Source: Chlamydiota bacterium (lineage in GTDB: Bacteria > Chlamydiota > Chlamydiia > Chlamydiales > 2-12-FULL-49-11). Taken from it: DNA of 32,607 nucleotides. Under the pieces are notes generated by a model. The model ran no database searches, had not been told where the DNA came from, and was given only the letters and a program-made list of their open reading frames with translations. Position 1 is the first letter of the stretch; the number at the start of each line of letters is the position of its first letter. A program made the translations under genes and the position numbers. This document shows positions 9,646-16,582 of the stretch, piece by piece. The stretch lies in NCBI GenBank assembly GCA_947478685.1, contig CANJWO010000018.1, forward strand, positions 1 to 32,607, written 5' to 3'.

Positions 9646-9711
9646 AAAGTAATTCCAGGAAATTAACACATAAAACATTTATTACACTGGTTGTTAGCTG
9701 CTTATGAGTTT

Positions 9712-10389
9712 TTAAAGAAACCGAACAAATTTAGGCTCAAGGTGTTCGATCTCCTTTAGCCTAGCTGTTTGATTGGAGAGGACTATGCCATCATATTGGC
9801 GGCTCTCGATAACCTTATTATTAGGGAGGGCTATAAGAAGATGGCCGGGATAGACGATTAGGTCGAGTGGTTTTAGGGTGGTGACTTGGGGATAGGTGGT
9901 ATAGATTTGAGAGGTGTTTCGGGCCGTACAGCCATTTGTAATGGCATAGAGGAGACCTGAGCAATCGACCCCTTTTAATTGATGGTAGAAGTAATCAAAG
10001 GATGAGAGAGGGGATTTTGGAGGATAATAGGTTAGAAGTTCTGGGATCCCTTCTGGGACGTTGCCACCCCAAATGTAGGGAAGCTTGGGAAAATTATATA
10101 GCCGTGCAATCATAGCATTTTTACTTGGCATTTCTTTTTTTCGCTCAAGCGGCTTTACATCAGATTCATTTACAAATCTTTTGTCTATGTAAAGCAGTTT
10201 TACTGAGGGGTATTCTTCTGTTAAAACTTCTAAAACATTTCCCTCTTTTTTTATGATAATGAGGGCACTGCCGGGAAGGAGTATTGTTTCGATTTCCCGG
10301 ATCAGATGGACTTTATCGAAATTTAAAAAAATCTCCGAGATCTCTTTCCGATTGAATAGGGGCGCATTCTTAATAACAGTTGCAAACAT
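9712..10389 (-). CDS. NlpC/P60-family cysteine peptidase
   Basis: NlpC/P60 enzymes cleave peptidoglycan stem peptides, typically between D-iGlu and mDAP. The C-terminal half carries the catalytic pattern: PYIWGGN at 104-110, GVDCSGLL with nucleophile Cys143, and PGHLLIAL with His183, followed by a polar residue near 190-195 as the third member. The N-terminal ~90 residues probably form SH3b-like strands. There is no signal peptide or lipobox, so action in the cytosol or export by another route is possible; chlamydiae encode an NlpC enzyme that degrades their septal peptidoglycan. Only a weak AAGAA site precedes the ATG. It is divergent from the oppA-like gene, 64 bp apart. Confidence 0.85.
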   Translation of the reverse strand: MFATVIKNAPLFNRKEISEIFLNFDKVHLIREIETILLPGSALIIIKKEGNVLEVLTEEYPSVKLLYIDKRFVNESDVKPLERKKEMPSKNAMIARLYNFPKLPYIWGGNVPEGIPELLTYYPPKSPLSSFDYFYHQLKGVDCSGLLYAITNGCTARNTSQIYTTYPQVTTLKPLDLIVYPGHLLIALPNNKVIESRQYDGIVLSNQTARLKEIEHLEPKFVRFL

Positions 10390-10392
10390 TTC

Positions 10393-10421
10393 TTGAATTA
10401 TTTATCCCTTACAAGTACATT
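10393..10421 (+). promoter_or_regulatory. Probable promoter of the oppA-like gene
   Basis: TTGAAT (10393-10398), a 17-bp spacer and TACATT (10416-10421) lie 32 bp before the GTG start, with TTAGGAGG in between. It sits in the 64-bp divergent gap with the NlpC/P60 gene. Confidence 0.5.
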
Positions 10422-10453
10422 CTGTCTCTTATGTTACATCTTAGGAGGCCCGA

Positions 10454-12043
10454 GTGAGATTTTGCAATGTTTTTTTAATTTCAATTCTTTTTATTGGCTG
10501 TCAATGTAAAGCACCTGGCTCTGGTAAAAAAGATAGTTCAAAGCAAAAAATTTCAATCAATATTGAGCTTGAACCTCAGACACTTGACCCAAGAAGGGCT
10601 AGAACCCTAGTCGATATCAACTTAGTTCAGACCTTTATGGATGGACTCATGCGTGTTGGAAAAAATGGGACAACAACGCTTGCCGTTGCTGAAAAATACA
10701 GCATCTCAGAAGACATGAAAACTTATGTATTTAACTTGCGCGACACAAAATGGTCTAACGGTGATCCTGTAAAAGCACAAGATTTTGTCTATGCATGGAA
10801 AAAAGCGATCTCTCAAGATTTCTTATCTGATTACGCATTTCTCCTCTATGTCTTGAAAAACGGAAAAGCAATCAAACAGGGTTTACTTCCTTCAAGTATG
10901 CTCGGAATTTCAGCAAAAGACGACTACACTTTAGTAGTAAACTTAGAATATCCAGCTCCCTATTTTCTAGAGCTTTTAACTCTCCCCATTTTTTTCCCTG
11001 TGAATCAAATAGTTGACCAAGAGACTCCTACCTGGTACAGGCAAGCAAACACTTTTATAGGCAATGGCCCGTTCAAGATGTTTGATTGGAGACATAACGA
11101 TTCGATCATTGCAGTTAAGAGCGAAACATACTGGGATGAGAGCGCAGTCAATTTAAAGACAATTCAAATGGTAATGGTAAATGCTGAGACAGGTCTAAAA
11201 ATGTTCCAAAGCAAAGAACTAGATTGGACAGGCTCGCCCTATTCATCTATACCAACAGATGCTATCCCCTCATTAAAAAATCAAAACCTGATTAAAACCG
11301 ACCCCTTCCTTGGAACATACTGGATACGTACAAATACTTCAGCTGGGCCCCTTCGCAATGAAAACCTTCGTAAAGCACTTGCCTTAGCAATCAATCGAAA
11401 TGAGATCGTTACCCATGTTACAAATAGCTATGAGCCTGCAACTGGGATCGTACCCACTTCAATGGGTCTTCAAAATATTCCTTATTTTACAGATGGTAAT
11501 GAAGATGAAGCTAGAGATTTTCTTCAACAGGCTATTGAGAAGGATAACATAACTTTAGAAGACTTTCCTGAACTCACCCTTACGTATTCATCCGATACAA
11601 AAAACCACAGAATTGCCCAGGCTGTTCAAGACCAATGGAAAAAAGCTCTCGGAATAACAGTTAGACTAGAGGCTGTTGAAGGCAACACTTGTCTAGATCG
11701 TGTCTCAAAAGGAAACTACGAGCTTGCTGTAGGTTCTTGGATTGCAGACTTTAGAGATCCTATCAACTTTCTTGAGGTCTTTAAAAATAAATTAGCTTCA
11801 ACGAATAATACAAGCTGGGAGAGCCTTAACTACCAAAAAGCGCTAGAAGAGACCTACCTTGCAAAAAATGATAAAGATCGTATGGATGGATTGAAAAAAT
11901 CAGAGATGATCATTATGGATGAGATGCCAGTGATCCCCATCTTCCATTACACAATGCTCCATGTGACAAACAATCACTTAAAAGATGTTGTCCTTACAGA
12001 AGCTGGTCATATCGATTTTAAATGGGCCTATGTTGAAAAGTAG
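10454..12043 (+). CDS. oppA: OppA-type oligopeptide ABC transporter substrate-binding lipoprotein
   Basis: This 529-aa extracytoplasmic solute-binding protein of the SBP_bac_5 family captures peptides for an ABC importer. A signal sequence ends in a lipobox LFIGC, predicting lipidation at Cys16 and anchoring to the membrane. The family pattern is clear: LEPQTLDPRRARTLVD near 37-52, FNLRDTKWSNGDPVKAQDFVYAWKK-like segment near 92-116, LRKALALAINR around 310, and the GxWIADFRDP region near 428. The start is GTG, chosen because TTAGGAGG lies 5 bp upstream. No permease or ATPase genes are adjacent, so it is an orphan binding protein here. Some chlamydial OppA paralogues bind murein peptides; the ligand cannot be told. 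Confidence 0.92.
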   Translation: MRFCNVFLISILFIGCQCKAPGSGKKDSSKQKISINIELEPQTLDPRRARTLVDINLVQTFMDGLMRVGKNGTTTLAVAEKYSISEDMKTYVFNLRDTKWSNGDPVKAQDFVYAWKKAISQDFLSDYAFLLYVLKNGKAIKQGLLPSSMLGISAKDDYTLVVNLEYPAPYFLELLTLPIFFPVNQIVDQETPTWYRQANTFIGNGPFKMFDWRHNDSIIAVKSETYWDESAVNLKTIQMVMVNAETGLKMFQSKELDWTGSPYSSIPTDAIPSLKNQNLIKTDPFLGTYWIRTNTSAGPLRNENLRKALALAINRNEIVTHVTNSYEPATGIVPTSMGLQNIPYFTDGNEDEARDFLQQAIEKDNITLEDFPELTLTYSSDTKNHRIAQAVQDQWKKALGITVRLEAVEGNTCLDRVSKGNYELAVGSWIADFRDPINFLEVFKNKLASTNNTSWESLNYQKALEETYLAKNDKDRMDGLKKSEMIIMDEMPVIPIFHYTMLHVTNNHLKDVVLTEAGHIDFKWAYVEK

Positions 12044-12590
12044 TCTGTTATTTTTGGGGTTGTTACAGGCCCCACTTTTTTCTGCAAGTCTCTCGCTTGT
12101 CAATGACAGCGCTTTTCCCCTTACAGCAGAAATTTTTAATGCTTCAAATGATCACGTCGCATCCATAAAGCTCGCTCCAAATCAGACTTATATGTGGAAT
12201 GACAACCAATCCCCCTTTAAAAAGCAGTATGATTCAACAACTACCCCATTCACCATCAGTTTTGTCTGTGCAAATGCACGCCCCTATGATTATAACCCCC
12301 CTTCAAAGAAAGGGACTAAAGTAAAAAAACCTGCCTACCAAAGTGAATTTGGTTCGTGGGTAGGTGTTCCCACAGGAGCAACAGTCAATGCTCTTGGAGT
12401 CAATGGTGGGACCAAAAGCTGCGTTATCAAAAAGGGAGCCAAAAAAGGGGCTACTGCAGCCAAAAAACCGGGCCCTAAAAATGCCAAAAACGAGGGTTTT
12501 AACAACTGGAGCAATGATGGCGGCCAAACTTGGACAAATGACTCAGGCTCTGGCTGGGAAGACTCAGACTTTTCTGACGAAATCCCTTAA
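12030..12590 (+). CDS. Small secreted protein with basic-acidic tail, unknown function
   Basis: The protein is not recognised. ATG 12030 is preferred over the upstream in-frame start at 11985 because it places a clear signal peptide (residues 1 to ~20, ending SAS) at the N-terminus. The mature part (~165 aa) has a beta-rich region with SFPLTAEIFNASND-like strands and a Trp/Gly-containing segment. It then has a Lys/Ala-rich basic stretch (about 133-155) and an acidic, Trp/Ser/Asp-rich tail. The first 14 nt overlap the oppA-like end, suggesting translational coupling. It is probably periplasmic or outer-membrane associated. Confidence 0.7.
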   Translation: MLKSSLLFLGLLQAPLFSASLSLVNDSAFPLTAEIFNASNDHVASIKLAPNQTYMWNDNQSPFKKQYDSTTTPFTISFVCANARPYDYNPPSKKGTKVKKPAYQSEFGSWVGVPTGATVNALGVNGGTKSCVIKKGAKKGATAAKKPGPKNAKNEGFNNWSNDGGQTWTNDSGSGWEDSDFSDEIP

Positions 12591-12626
12591 TTTTTAAATT
12601 ATATATTTACATTAATTTCCTAAAAA

Positions 12627-12642
12627 ATAAGCTCTAGCTTAT
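12627..12642. promoter_or_regulatory. Perfect dyad upstream of the LRR gene
   Basis: ATAAGCT and AGCTTAT flank a 2-nt centre, 20 bp before the ATG of the LRR gene. The centre is too short for a stable hairpin, so an operator is possible; no regulator is identified. Confidence 0.3.
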
Positions 12643-12661
12643 ATCAAACCCAAGGAAATTC

Positions 12662-13471
12662 ATGGAACCCCCATCACCAACAGGAAAATCACCTGATTTT
12701 GAGCCGTTTACACCCAAACCAGATAGCAAACCAAGTATCGACACAAGATCCGACTCTCATCCATCAATCACAAAAATTGCTCAAGATTCGATGTTAAAAA
12801 GTGGAGATGATGACAGTCCAGCAGGAGTTACCTCGCCTCTTCCCAGCCTATCTGTAACACCATCTCTCACTCCTAGAGCTCTCTCACCTCCTATGGCTTC
12901 TCCGGCTCCTTTAAGCCACGAATATACGATAGCCAACTTACGTGCAGATCTAGCTACTTGGGATGGAGGACCTCAGACTGAAAAAGCAAAGGAGAAGTTA
13001 ATAAATAATTTTACCTCAAAGGCTAGTCACTTGATAATGAACGATTTAGGGCTTACATCAATGCCGACATGCCTAACAAATTTCACTCATATTAAAGAGC
13101 TTTATTGTTCCGGGAATGAATTCGAATCCTTAGGAGATCTTCCCCCTGGTCTAACCCAGTTAGACTGCCATAATAACCCAAACTTAACCTTTTTACCAGA
13201 CCTTCCCAATGTTACTAATCTAGAATGCCGTAATAATCCAAAATTAACCTCATTACCAGCGCTTCCCAAGGTTACTAATTTAGAGTGTGGCGGTACTCGT
13301 ATTAAAAGTATAGAATTCGCTGAAATGCCAAAGCTGGTGGAAATCACTATGCCCTCAGATATCTTAGCAATAAAGGATGTGGACAACCTGCGATATAATA
13401 GGACTAGCCCACGGAGGGAAGCGCGTATGAACATAATTCTAGATTACACAGTACTTCCGCCCCAGCCTTGA
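12662..13471 (+). CDS. Leucine-rich-repeat protein, putative effector
   Basis: This 269-aa protein has three parts. Residues 1-86 are Pro/Ser/Thr-rich and probably disordered, as in many type III secretion N-termini. Residues ~87-150 form a linker module with ATWDGGPQTEKAK and a GLTSMPTCLTNFTHIKELYC segment, nearly the same as the linkers of the LRR-HECT protein (WDAGPQTEEAK ... GLTSLPTCLSTFSHLKSLRC). Residues ~131-228 hold about four LPX-type leucine-rich repeats of ~20 residues (xLTSLPALPKVTNLEC). There is no E3 or other enzymatic domain after the LRRs, only ~40 residues ending in a basic RREAR segment. It may be a stand-alone binding protein or a shortened paralogue of the HECT protein. 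Start ATG with AAGGA upstream. Confidence 0.85.
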   Translation: MEPPSPTGKSPDFEPFTPKPDSKPSIDTRSDSHPSITKIAQDSMLKSGDDDSPAGVTSPLPSLSVTPSLTPRALSPPMASPAPLSHEYTIANLRADLATWDGGPQTEKAKEKLINNFTSKASHLIMNDLGLTSMPTCLTNFTHIKELYCSGNEFESLGDLPPGLTQLDCHNNPNLTFLPDLPNVTNLECRNNPKLTSLPALPKVTNLECGGTRIKSIEFAEMPKLVEITMPSDILAIKDVDNLRYNRTSPRREARMNIILDYTVLPPQP

Positions 13472-13479
13472 TTGAGTTA

Positions 13480-14232
13480 TTAAAAGAGATACCCGAGCGA
13501 GATGAGGAGGGGAACCATTACCCCCCCTTGCTCAGGATGAACTAAATTGGCTTTAAAATACTTAACCGCCTTTAATTCAACACTAAGACCTGAGCCTGCC
13601 CCTATTTCGGCTCCTACTGAAAAGTAGTTTTGAAAGAGGAAATTTGACTTAAGATCATTTAGATTGAATTCACTCTTAGATAGAATAGTTGGCCCAAAAA
13701 AGCTTGCTTCAATATAGGGATGGAGTAAAATAAGATGCATCAGCCAAAATCTAGAGGCAACCGAAAGAGAGGCTGAATAGAGCGTATCATCATTCTTATG
13801 ATACCGGCCTATATTGCCCCCACCATAAAATGAGAACATCGAAAGAACATCAAATATCTTTCTCTCATAAAAGAGCATGTATCCTTTTTCAACATTATCC
13901 CCACTTCCCCCTTTTAGAAAGTTTGGAATTCGGGGGATTTCGAAATTCATCCGATCCTCTTCAAAGTAGCAAACACTCACCACTTGCTTCGCAGTCGAAG
14001 CACTTAATGGCACACTAAAAATCATAATGAAGGCAACTAATACGTCAATTATTTGATTTTCTTTGCGCCTTTGCGCCTTTGCGTGAATTTTTTTTGTATA
14101 AGATAGAAAATTTGCTCGAACAATCTTATCTAGATTCAGAAAAAAAGAATTCACGCAAAGGCGCAAAGGCGCAAAGGAATTAAGAAAGCATATATCACTT
14201 AAATTAGAAAATAAATTATTTAAAAGGCGCAT
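13480..14232 (-). CDS. PagL-like outer membrane beta-barrel with palindromic element in its 5' region
   Basis: The conserved part starts around residue 68, where VLVAFIMIFSVPLSASTA looks like a signal peptide; the first ATG after the element is at about 14025. The following ~165 residues are amphipathic strands ending in aromatic LGYLF, typical of a small outer membrane barrel. The last ~45 residues (VGAEIGAGSGLSVELKAVKY then GYLF end) resemble lipid A deacylase PagL, but the H-x-S catalytic motif seems replaced (KYFKANL). Residues ~18-60 are not protein-like; they translate the inverted repeat at 14061-14176 (FAPLRLCVN, HAKAQRRKE), yet the frame stays open up to the ATG at 14232, which overlaps the cyclo-ligase gene by 13 bp. 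The true start is therefore unclear. Confidence 0.6.
   Translation of the reverse strand: MRLLNNLFSNLSDICFLNSFAPLRLCVNSFFLNLDKIVRANFLSYTKKIHAKAQRRKENQIIDVLVAFIMIFSVPLSASTAKQVVSVCYFEEDRMNFEIPRIPNFLKGGSGDNVEKGYMLFYERKIFDVLSMFSFYGGGNIGRYHKNDDTLYSASLSVASRFWLMHLILLHPYIEASFFGPTILSKSEFNLNDLKSNFLFQNYFSVGAEIGAGSGLSVELKAVKYFKANLVHPEQGGVMVPLLISLGYLF
14061..14176. repeat. Palindromic intergenic element inside a reading frame
   Basis: Perfect 29-bp inverted arms (14061-14089 and 14148-14176), made of a CTTTGCGC-type unit repeated, enclose a 58-bp spacer with an internal ATAAGAT/ATCTTAT dyad. Elements translating as FAPLRLCVN / HAKAQRRKE are widespread miniature repeats in bacterial genomes. The spacer begins TTTTTTTTGTATAAGATAGA, close to the end of the other repeat at 24611-24630, so the two families may share a right end. 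Confidence 0.85.
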
Positions 14233-14672
14233 ACTTTTTGTACCCGTTTATCATGGGATTCTGTAGGCAGATCGCTTAAAGTAATCTGTTCATTGAAGCA
14301 GACCCCTATTGTATAAACATTTTCATATTTAGCTAGTAATTTATCGTAGTGGCCACCGCCACGCCCGAGTCTAAATCCTTTTTTATCAAAGGCAAGGCCT
14401 GGGACAAGGATGCAATCGTAGTCTATTTCAGTTCTTATTTCACCTTCGATCACTTTAGGGAGAAAAAGTTTTTTCTCTTTTATAAGAAATTCGTTGATTA
14501 GCGAAAGATCTATTTCACTTTTCAAGCTTGCAAAAGAGAGAACTTTTTGATAGGGCTCCACTTCTCTTTTTAAAGCAGTAAGCAGCAATTCTTTTGCATA
14601 AAATCTCCGCTCCAAAGATATGTGTTTTAATATCTCTTTGTACTTATCTCTAAGCACATCCTTTTCAATCAA
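14220..14672 (-). CDS. 5-formyltetrahydrofolate cyclo-ligase (MTHFS/YgfA)
   Basis: The enzyme converts 5-formyl-THF to methenyl-THF using ATP, returning the storage form to the folate pool. The family pattern is present: an N-terminal basic helix (EKDVLRDKYKEIL), KKLFLPKVIEG, DCILVPGLAFDKKGFRLGRGGGHYDKLL (the RxGxGxGxYD nucleotide loop near the C-terminus) and a final HDKRV motif. No ATG is available near the conserved start. TTG at 14672 gives 150 aa and begins just before the first conserved helix, and it overlaps the stop of the MORN lipoprotein by 8 nt. A TTG at 14726 would give 168 aa. It is short for the family (usually 180-200 aa). The neighbour order (two unknown membrane genes, a repeat lipoprotein, cyclo-ligase) resembles a conserved chlamydial block near recA. 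Confidence 0.88.
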   Translation of the reverse strand: MIEKDVLRDKYKEILKHISLERRFYAKELLLTALKREVEPYQKVLSFASLKSEIDLSLINEFLIKEKKLFLPKVIEGEIRTEIDYDCILVPGLAFDKKGFRLGRGGGHYDKLLAKYENVYTIGVCFNEQITLSDLPTESHDKRVQKVCAF

Positions 14673-15924
14673 TAGGTAGCCCTTTTTGATATTCGGTCTT
14701 TCTAAGAAAATTGCCACGTGAATCAAAGATTGTAGCAGTTCCAGATCCGAGCATCACCCTCGAAGCTGGAATTTCTTCACCTTTTTTAAAGTACTTTCCA
14801 CTTGCAAGTATGTCATTATCATACTCTTCAATCATCATTAGAGAGCCATCTTCATACCAAGCTAGGTACTTCCCCTGCTTTTTATTTACGACCATCTCTT
14901 TTTCACTTTCGACTTTACCATTTAGATACCAAGTTCGTACTATCCCATGAATTTCATCATCATGCCAGTTGATTAAAAGCATTGGCTCATTTGTCTTTTG
15001 ATAATAATGAAGCTCTTCGCCTTGCTTTTGTCCATCAATAATGTGATAGATCGATTCAAGAGCACCACTCTTTCTATAAGTTTTTACGACTCCCTCGGGC
15101 TTTCCATTCACATATTCGTGCTCCATATGAAGAAATCCATCTTCGTATAAGGGTCTTATTCCATTTCCATCAAGGATCTCATGAGTCAAATTGGTTTCAT
15201 AATTCCAATACTTTCCGAAGATTAAAAGTCCCTTTTTGTACTCCTCCTCTCTTTTAGAGATGTTATTATCCCCTGCAAAAAATGACTTCCCATCTCGCAT
15301 TCCATCTGCATATTGAGTTCCACCAACATAATTACCCTCAAGATCATAGAACTTCTTCTCCCCCTCCATTATATCATTTTTGTAAGGAATTGTTTTTGCA
15401 AGTCTCCCATTTGGATGGTAATAAAGAGCCTCTTTTTCAAGTCTCCCTTTTTCATAAAAAAGCTCAGCTACTAGGTTTCCCGCAGGACTCCAAACTCTAC
15501 TTTCACCATCGAAAATCCATGAAGTTTGCGCATCAGGGCTGAGATCCCCAATCCCTTCCATTACATAAGAGATAATTCTGAGCTTCCCATTTGCATACCA
15601 CTCTTTATAAAAACCTTTTGCCCGCCCTCCGACTACTTCTAAATATTGGAAAACCTCTCCATTATCATGGTAGGTCGTCAACCTAGAGACAACTTTTCCT
15701 TCGGCGTCTCTTTTAAATACTCTAACCACTTTTTGATAGGGTTGAGCTTCCAAAAAATTTACTTTTTGATAGACCTCCAAGCGATCTTTTTGACTTATCG
15801 TCTCATTTACCCCATTGCGATCGATTAGCTGAACATGTGTCAAAGGAGGGCCTTTTTGCGCAGAACTAGAGGCGCAACCCTGTAATAAACAAACTGAAAT
15901 TATTAATAGATTAATTTTTTTCAT
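14665..15924 (-). CDS. MORN/YwqK-repeat lipoprotein
   Basis: The signal peptide ends in LLQGC, predicting a lipoprotein with Cys17. The rest of the 419 aa is a chain of ~10 or more MORN-like (YwqK-type) repeats of ~20-24 residues with the pattern xxYxNGxLxxExxYxxGxxxGxxxxYxxxG (for example YHPNGRLAKTIPYKNDIMEG). Such repeats form long beta-hairpin sheets used for binding; no enzymatic motif is seen. AAAGGAG precedes the ATG. It overlaps the GspM-like gene upstream by 14 bp and the cyclo-ligase downstream, so the four leftward genes are probably one operon. It may be an outer membrane partner of the GspL/GspM-like pair (inference). Confidence 0.85.
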   Translation of the reverse strand: MKKINLLIISVCLLQGCASSSAQKGPPLTHVQLIDRNGVNETISQKDRLEVYQKVNFLEAQPYQKVVRVFKRDAEGKVVSRLTTYHDNGEVFQYLEVVGGRAKGFYKEWYANGKLRIISYVMEGIGDLSPDAQTSWIFDGESRVWSPAGNLVAELFYEKGRLEKEALYYHPNGRLAKTIPYKNDIMEGEKKFYDLEGNYVGGTQYADGMRDGKSFFAGDNNISKREEEYKKGLLIFGKYWNYETNLTHEILDGNGIRPLYEDGFLHMEHEYVNGKPEGVVKTYRKSGALESIYHIIDGQKQGEELHYYQKTNEPMLLINWHDDEIHGIVRTWYLNGKVESEKEMVVNKKQGKYLAWYEDGSLMMIEEYDNDILASGKYFKKGEEIPASRVMLGSGTATIFDSRGNFLRKTEYQKGLPID

Positions 15925-16582
15925 GTAAGCTCCTTTGAAGGATTTCCAAATCTAGATAATAAACTTCATTACCTTTTGATTTGAGAGATAATTTTTTTAT
16001 TATTAATTGTGGTCTTTGTGAATTTGGCTTAGCCCCTTCGATCAAAGAAATTAACTGATTCACATCCCCAGCTGAGGCTTCTATTGGATGCTCTAATTTC
16101 CATTCCGTCTCAATATAGTAGTTTGATTCTCTTGTGGTTTCGGAAATAAAGTGGATCCGATTTTCCTCACCTGTTAAAAGCTTAAGCCTTTTTTGGATAG
16201 GCTCATAATCAGATTGCTTTTCAAGTCTAGAAAGAAATTCTATTTCCTCATTTAAAGGCTGAATTACCTCTATATTATTTTGCAAGAAAGTGACAGAGCT
16301 TGAACCAAACTCTCTAATAAAGCCCTCTTGTTGACTTTTGCTTAAGGCTAAGGATTTCACTTTTTTCTCTAAAACTAGCATCTTCTCATTTAAAGCACTC
16401 TCCTGGTTGAAAAGAAAAACAGAGTAGAGAATTACAAGTATTGGGGCAAACAAAGAGGCAGCAACAACCCCGCCAAGCATTTTTGGCCCAAGTAGAAAAG
16501 GAGTCTTTTCAAAGAGTTTCGTAACTCTCTCTTTAACTATTTCAACGCTCTTGTTTAAAAACAAAAACCATTTGGTTACCAT
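15911..16582 (-). CDS. Bitopic membrane protein, GspM/PilO-like (tentative)
   Basis: The 223-aa protein has a basic cytoplasmic N-terminus, one membrane segment (about 36-58), a coiled-coil stretch (59-90) and a C-terminal periplasmic alpha/beta domain ending in LSLKSKGNEVYYLDLEI-like strands. This order is that of PilO/GspM, which pair with PilN/GspL in type IV pilus and type II secretion platforms. There is no sequence motif that proves it; the call rests on topology and on the upstream GspL-like gene. ATG with AAGGA upstream; it overlaps the previous gene by 41 bp and the next by 14 bp. Confidence 0.6.
   Translation of the reverse strand: MVTKWFLFLNKSVEIVKERVTKLFEKTPFLLGPKMLGGVVAASLFAPILVILYSVFLFNQESALNEKMLVLEKKVKSLALSKSQQEGFIREFGSSSVTFLQNNIEVIQPLNEEIEFLSRLEKQSDYEPIQKRLKLLTGEENRIHFISETTRESNYYIETEWKLEHPIEASAGDVNQLISLIEGAKPNSQRPQLIIKKLSLKSKGNEVYYLDLEILQRSLHEKN

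Noticed and set aside
12303-12597. Open frames on both strands overlapping the small secreted protein
   Set aside because: The signal-peptide-bearing frame 12030-12590 explains the region; the alternatives are Lys/Ala-rich by-products of its biased composition.
12662-13471. IpaH-type E3 ligase for the LRR protein
   Set aside because: Nothing resembling the NEL catalytic domain (CxD motif) follows the LRRs; only ~40 residues remain.
14061-14176. CRISPR or tandem repeat array
   Set aside because: There are only two inverted arms with one spacer and an internal dyad, and no regular direct repeats; it is a miniature palindromic element.
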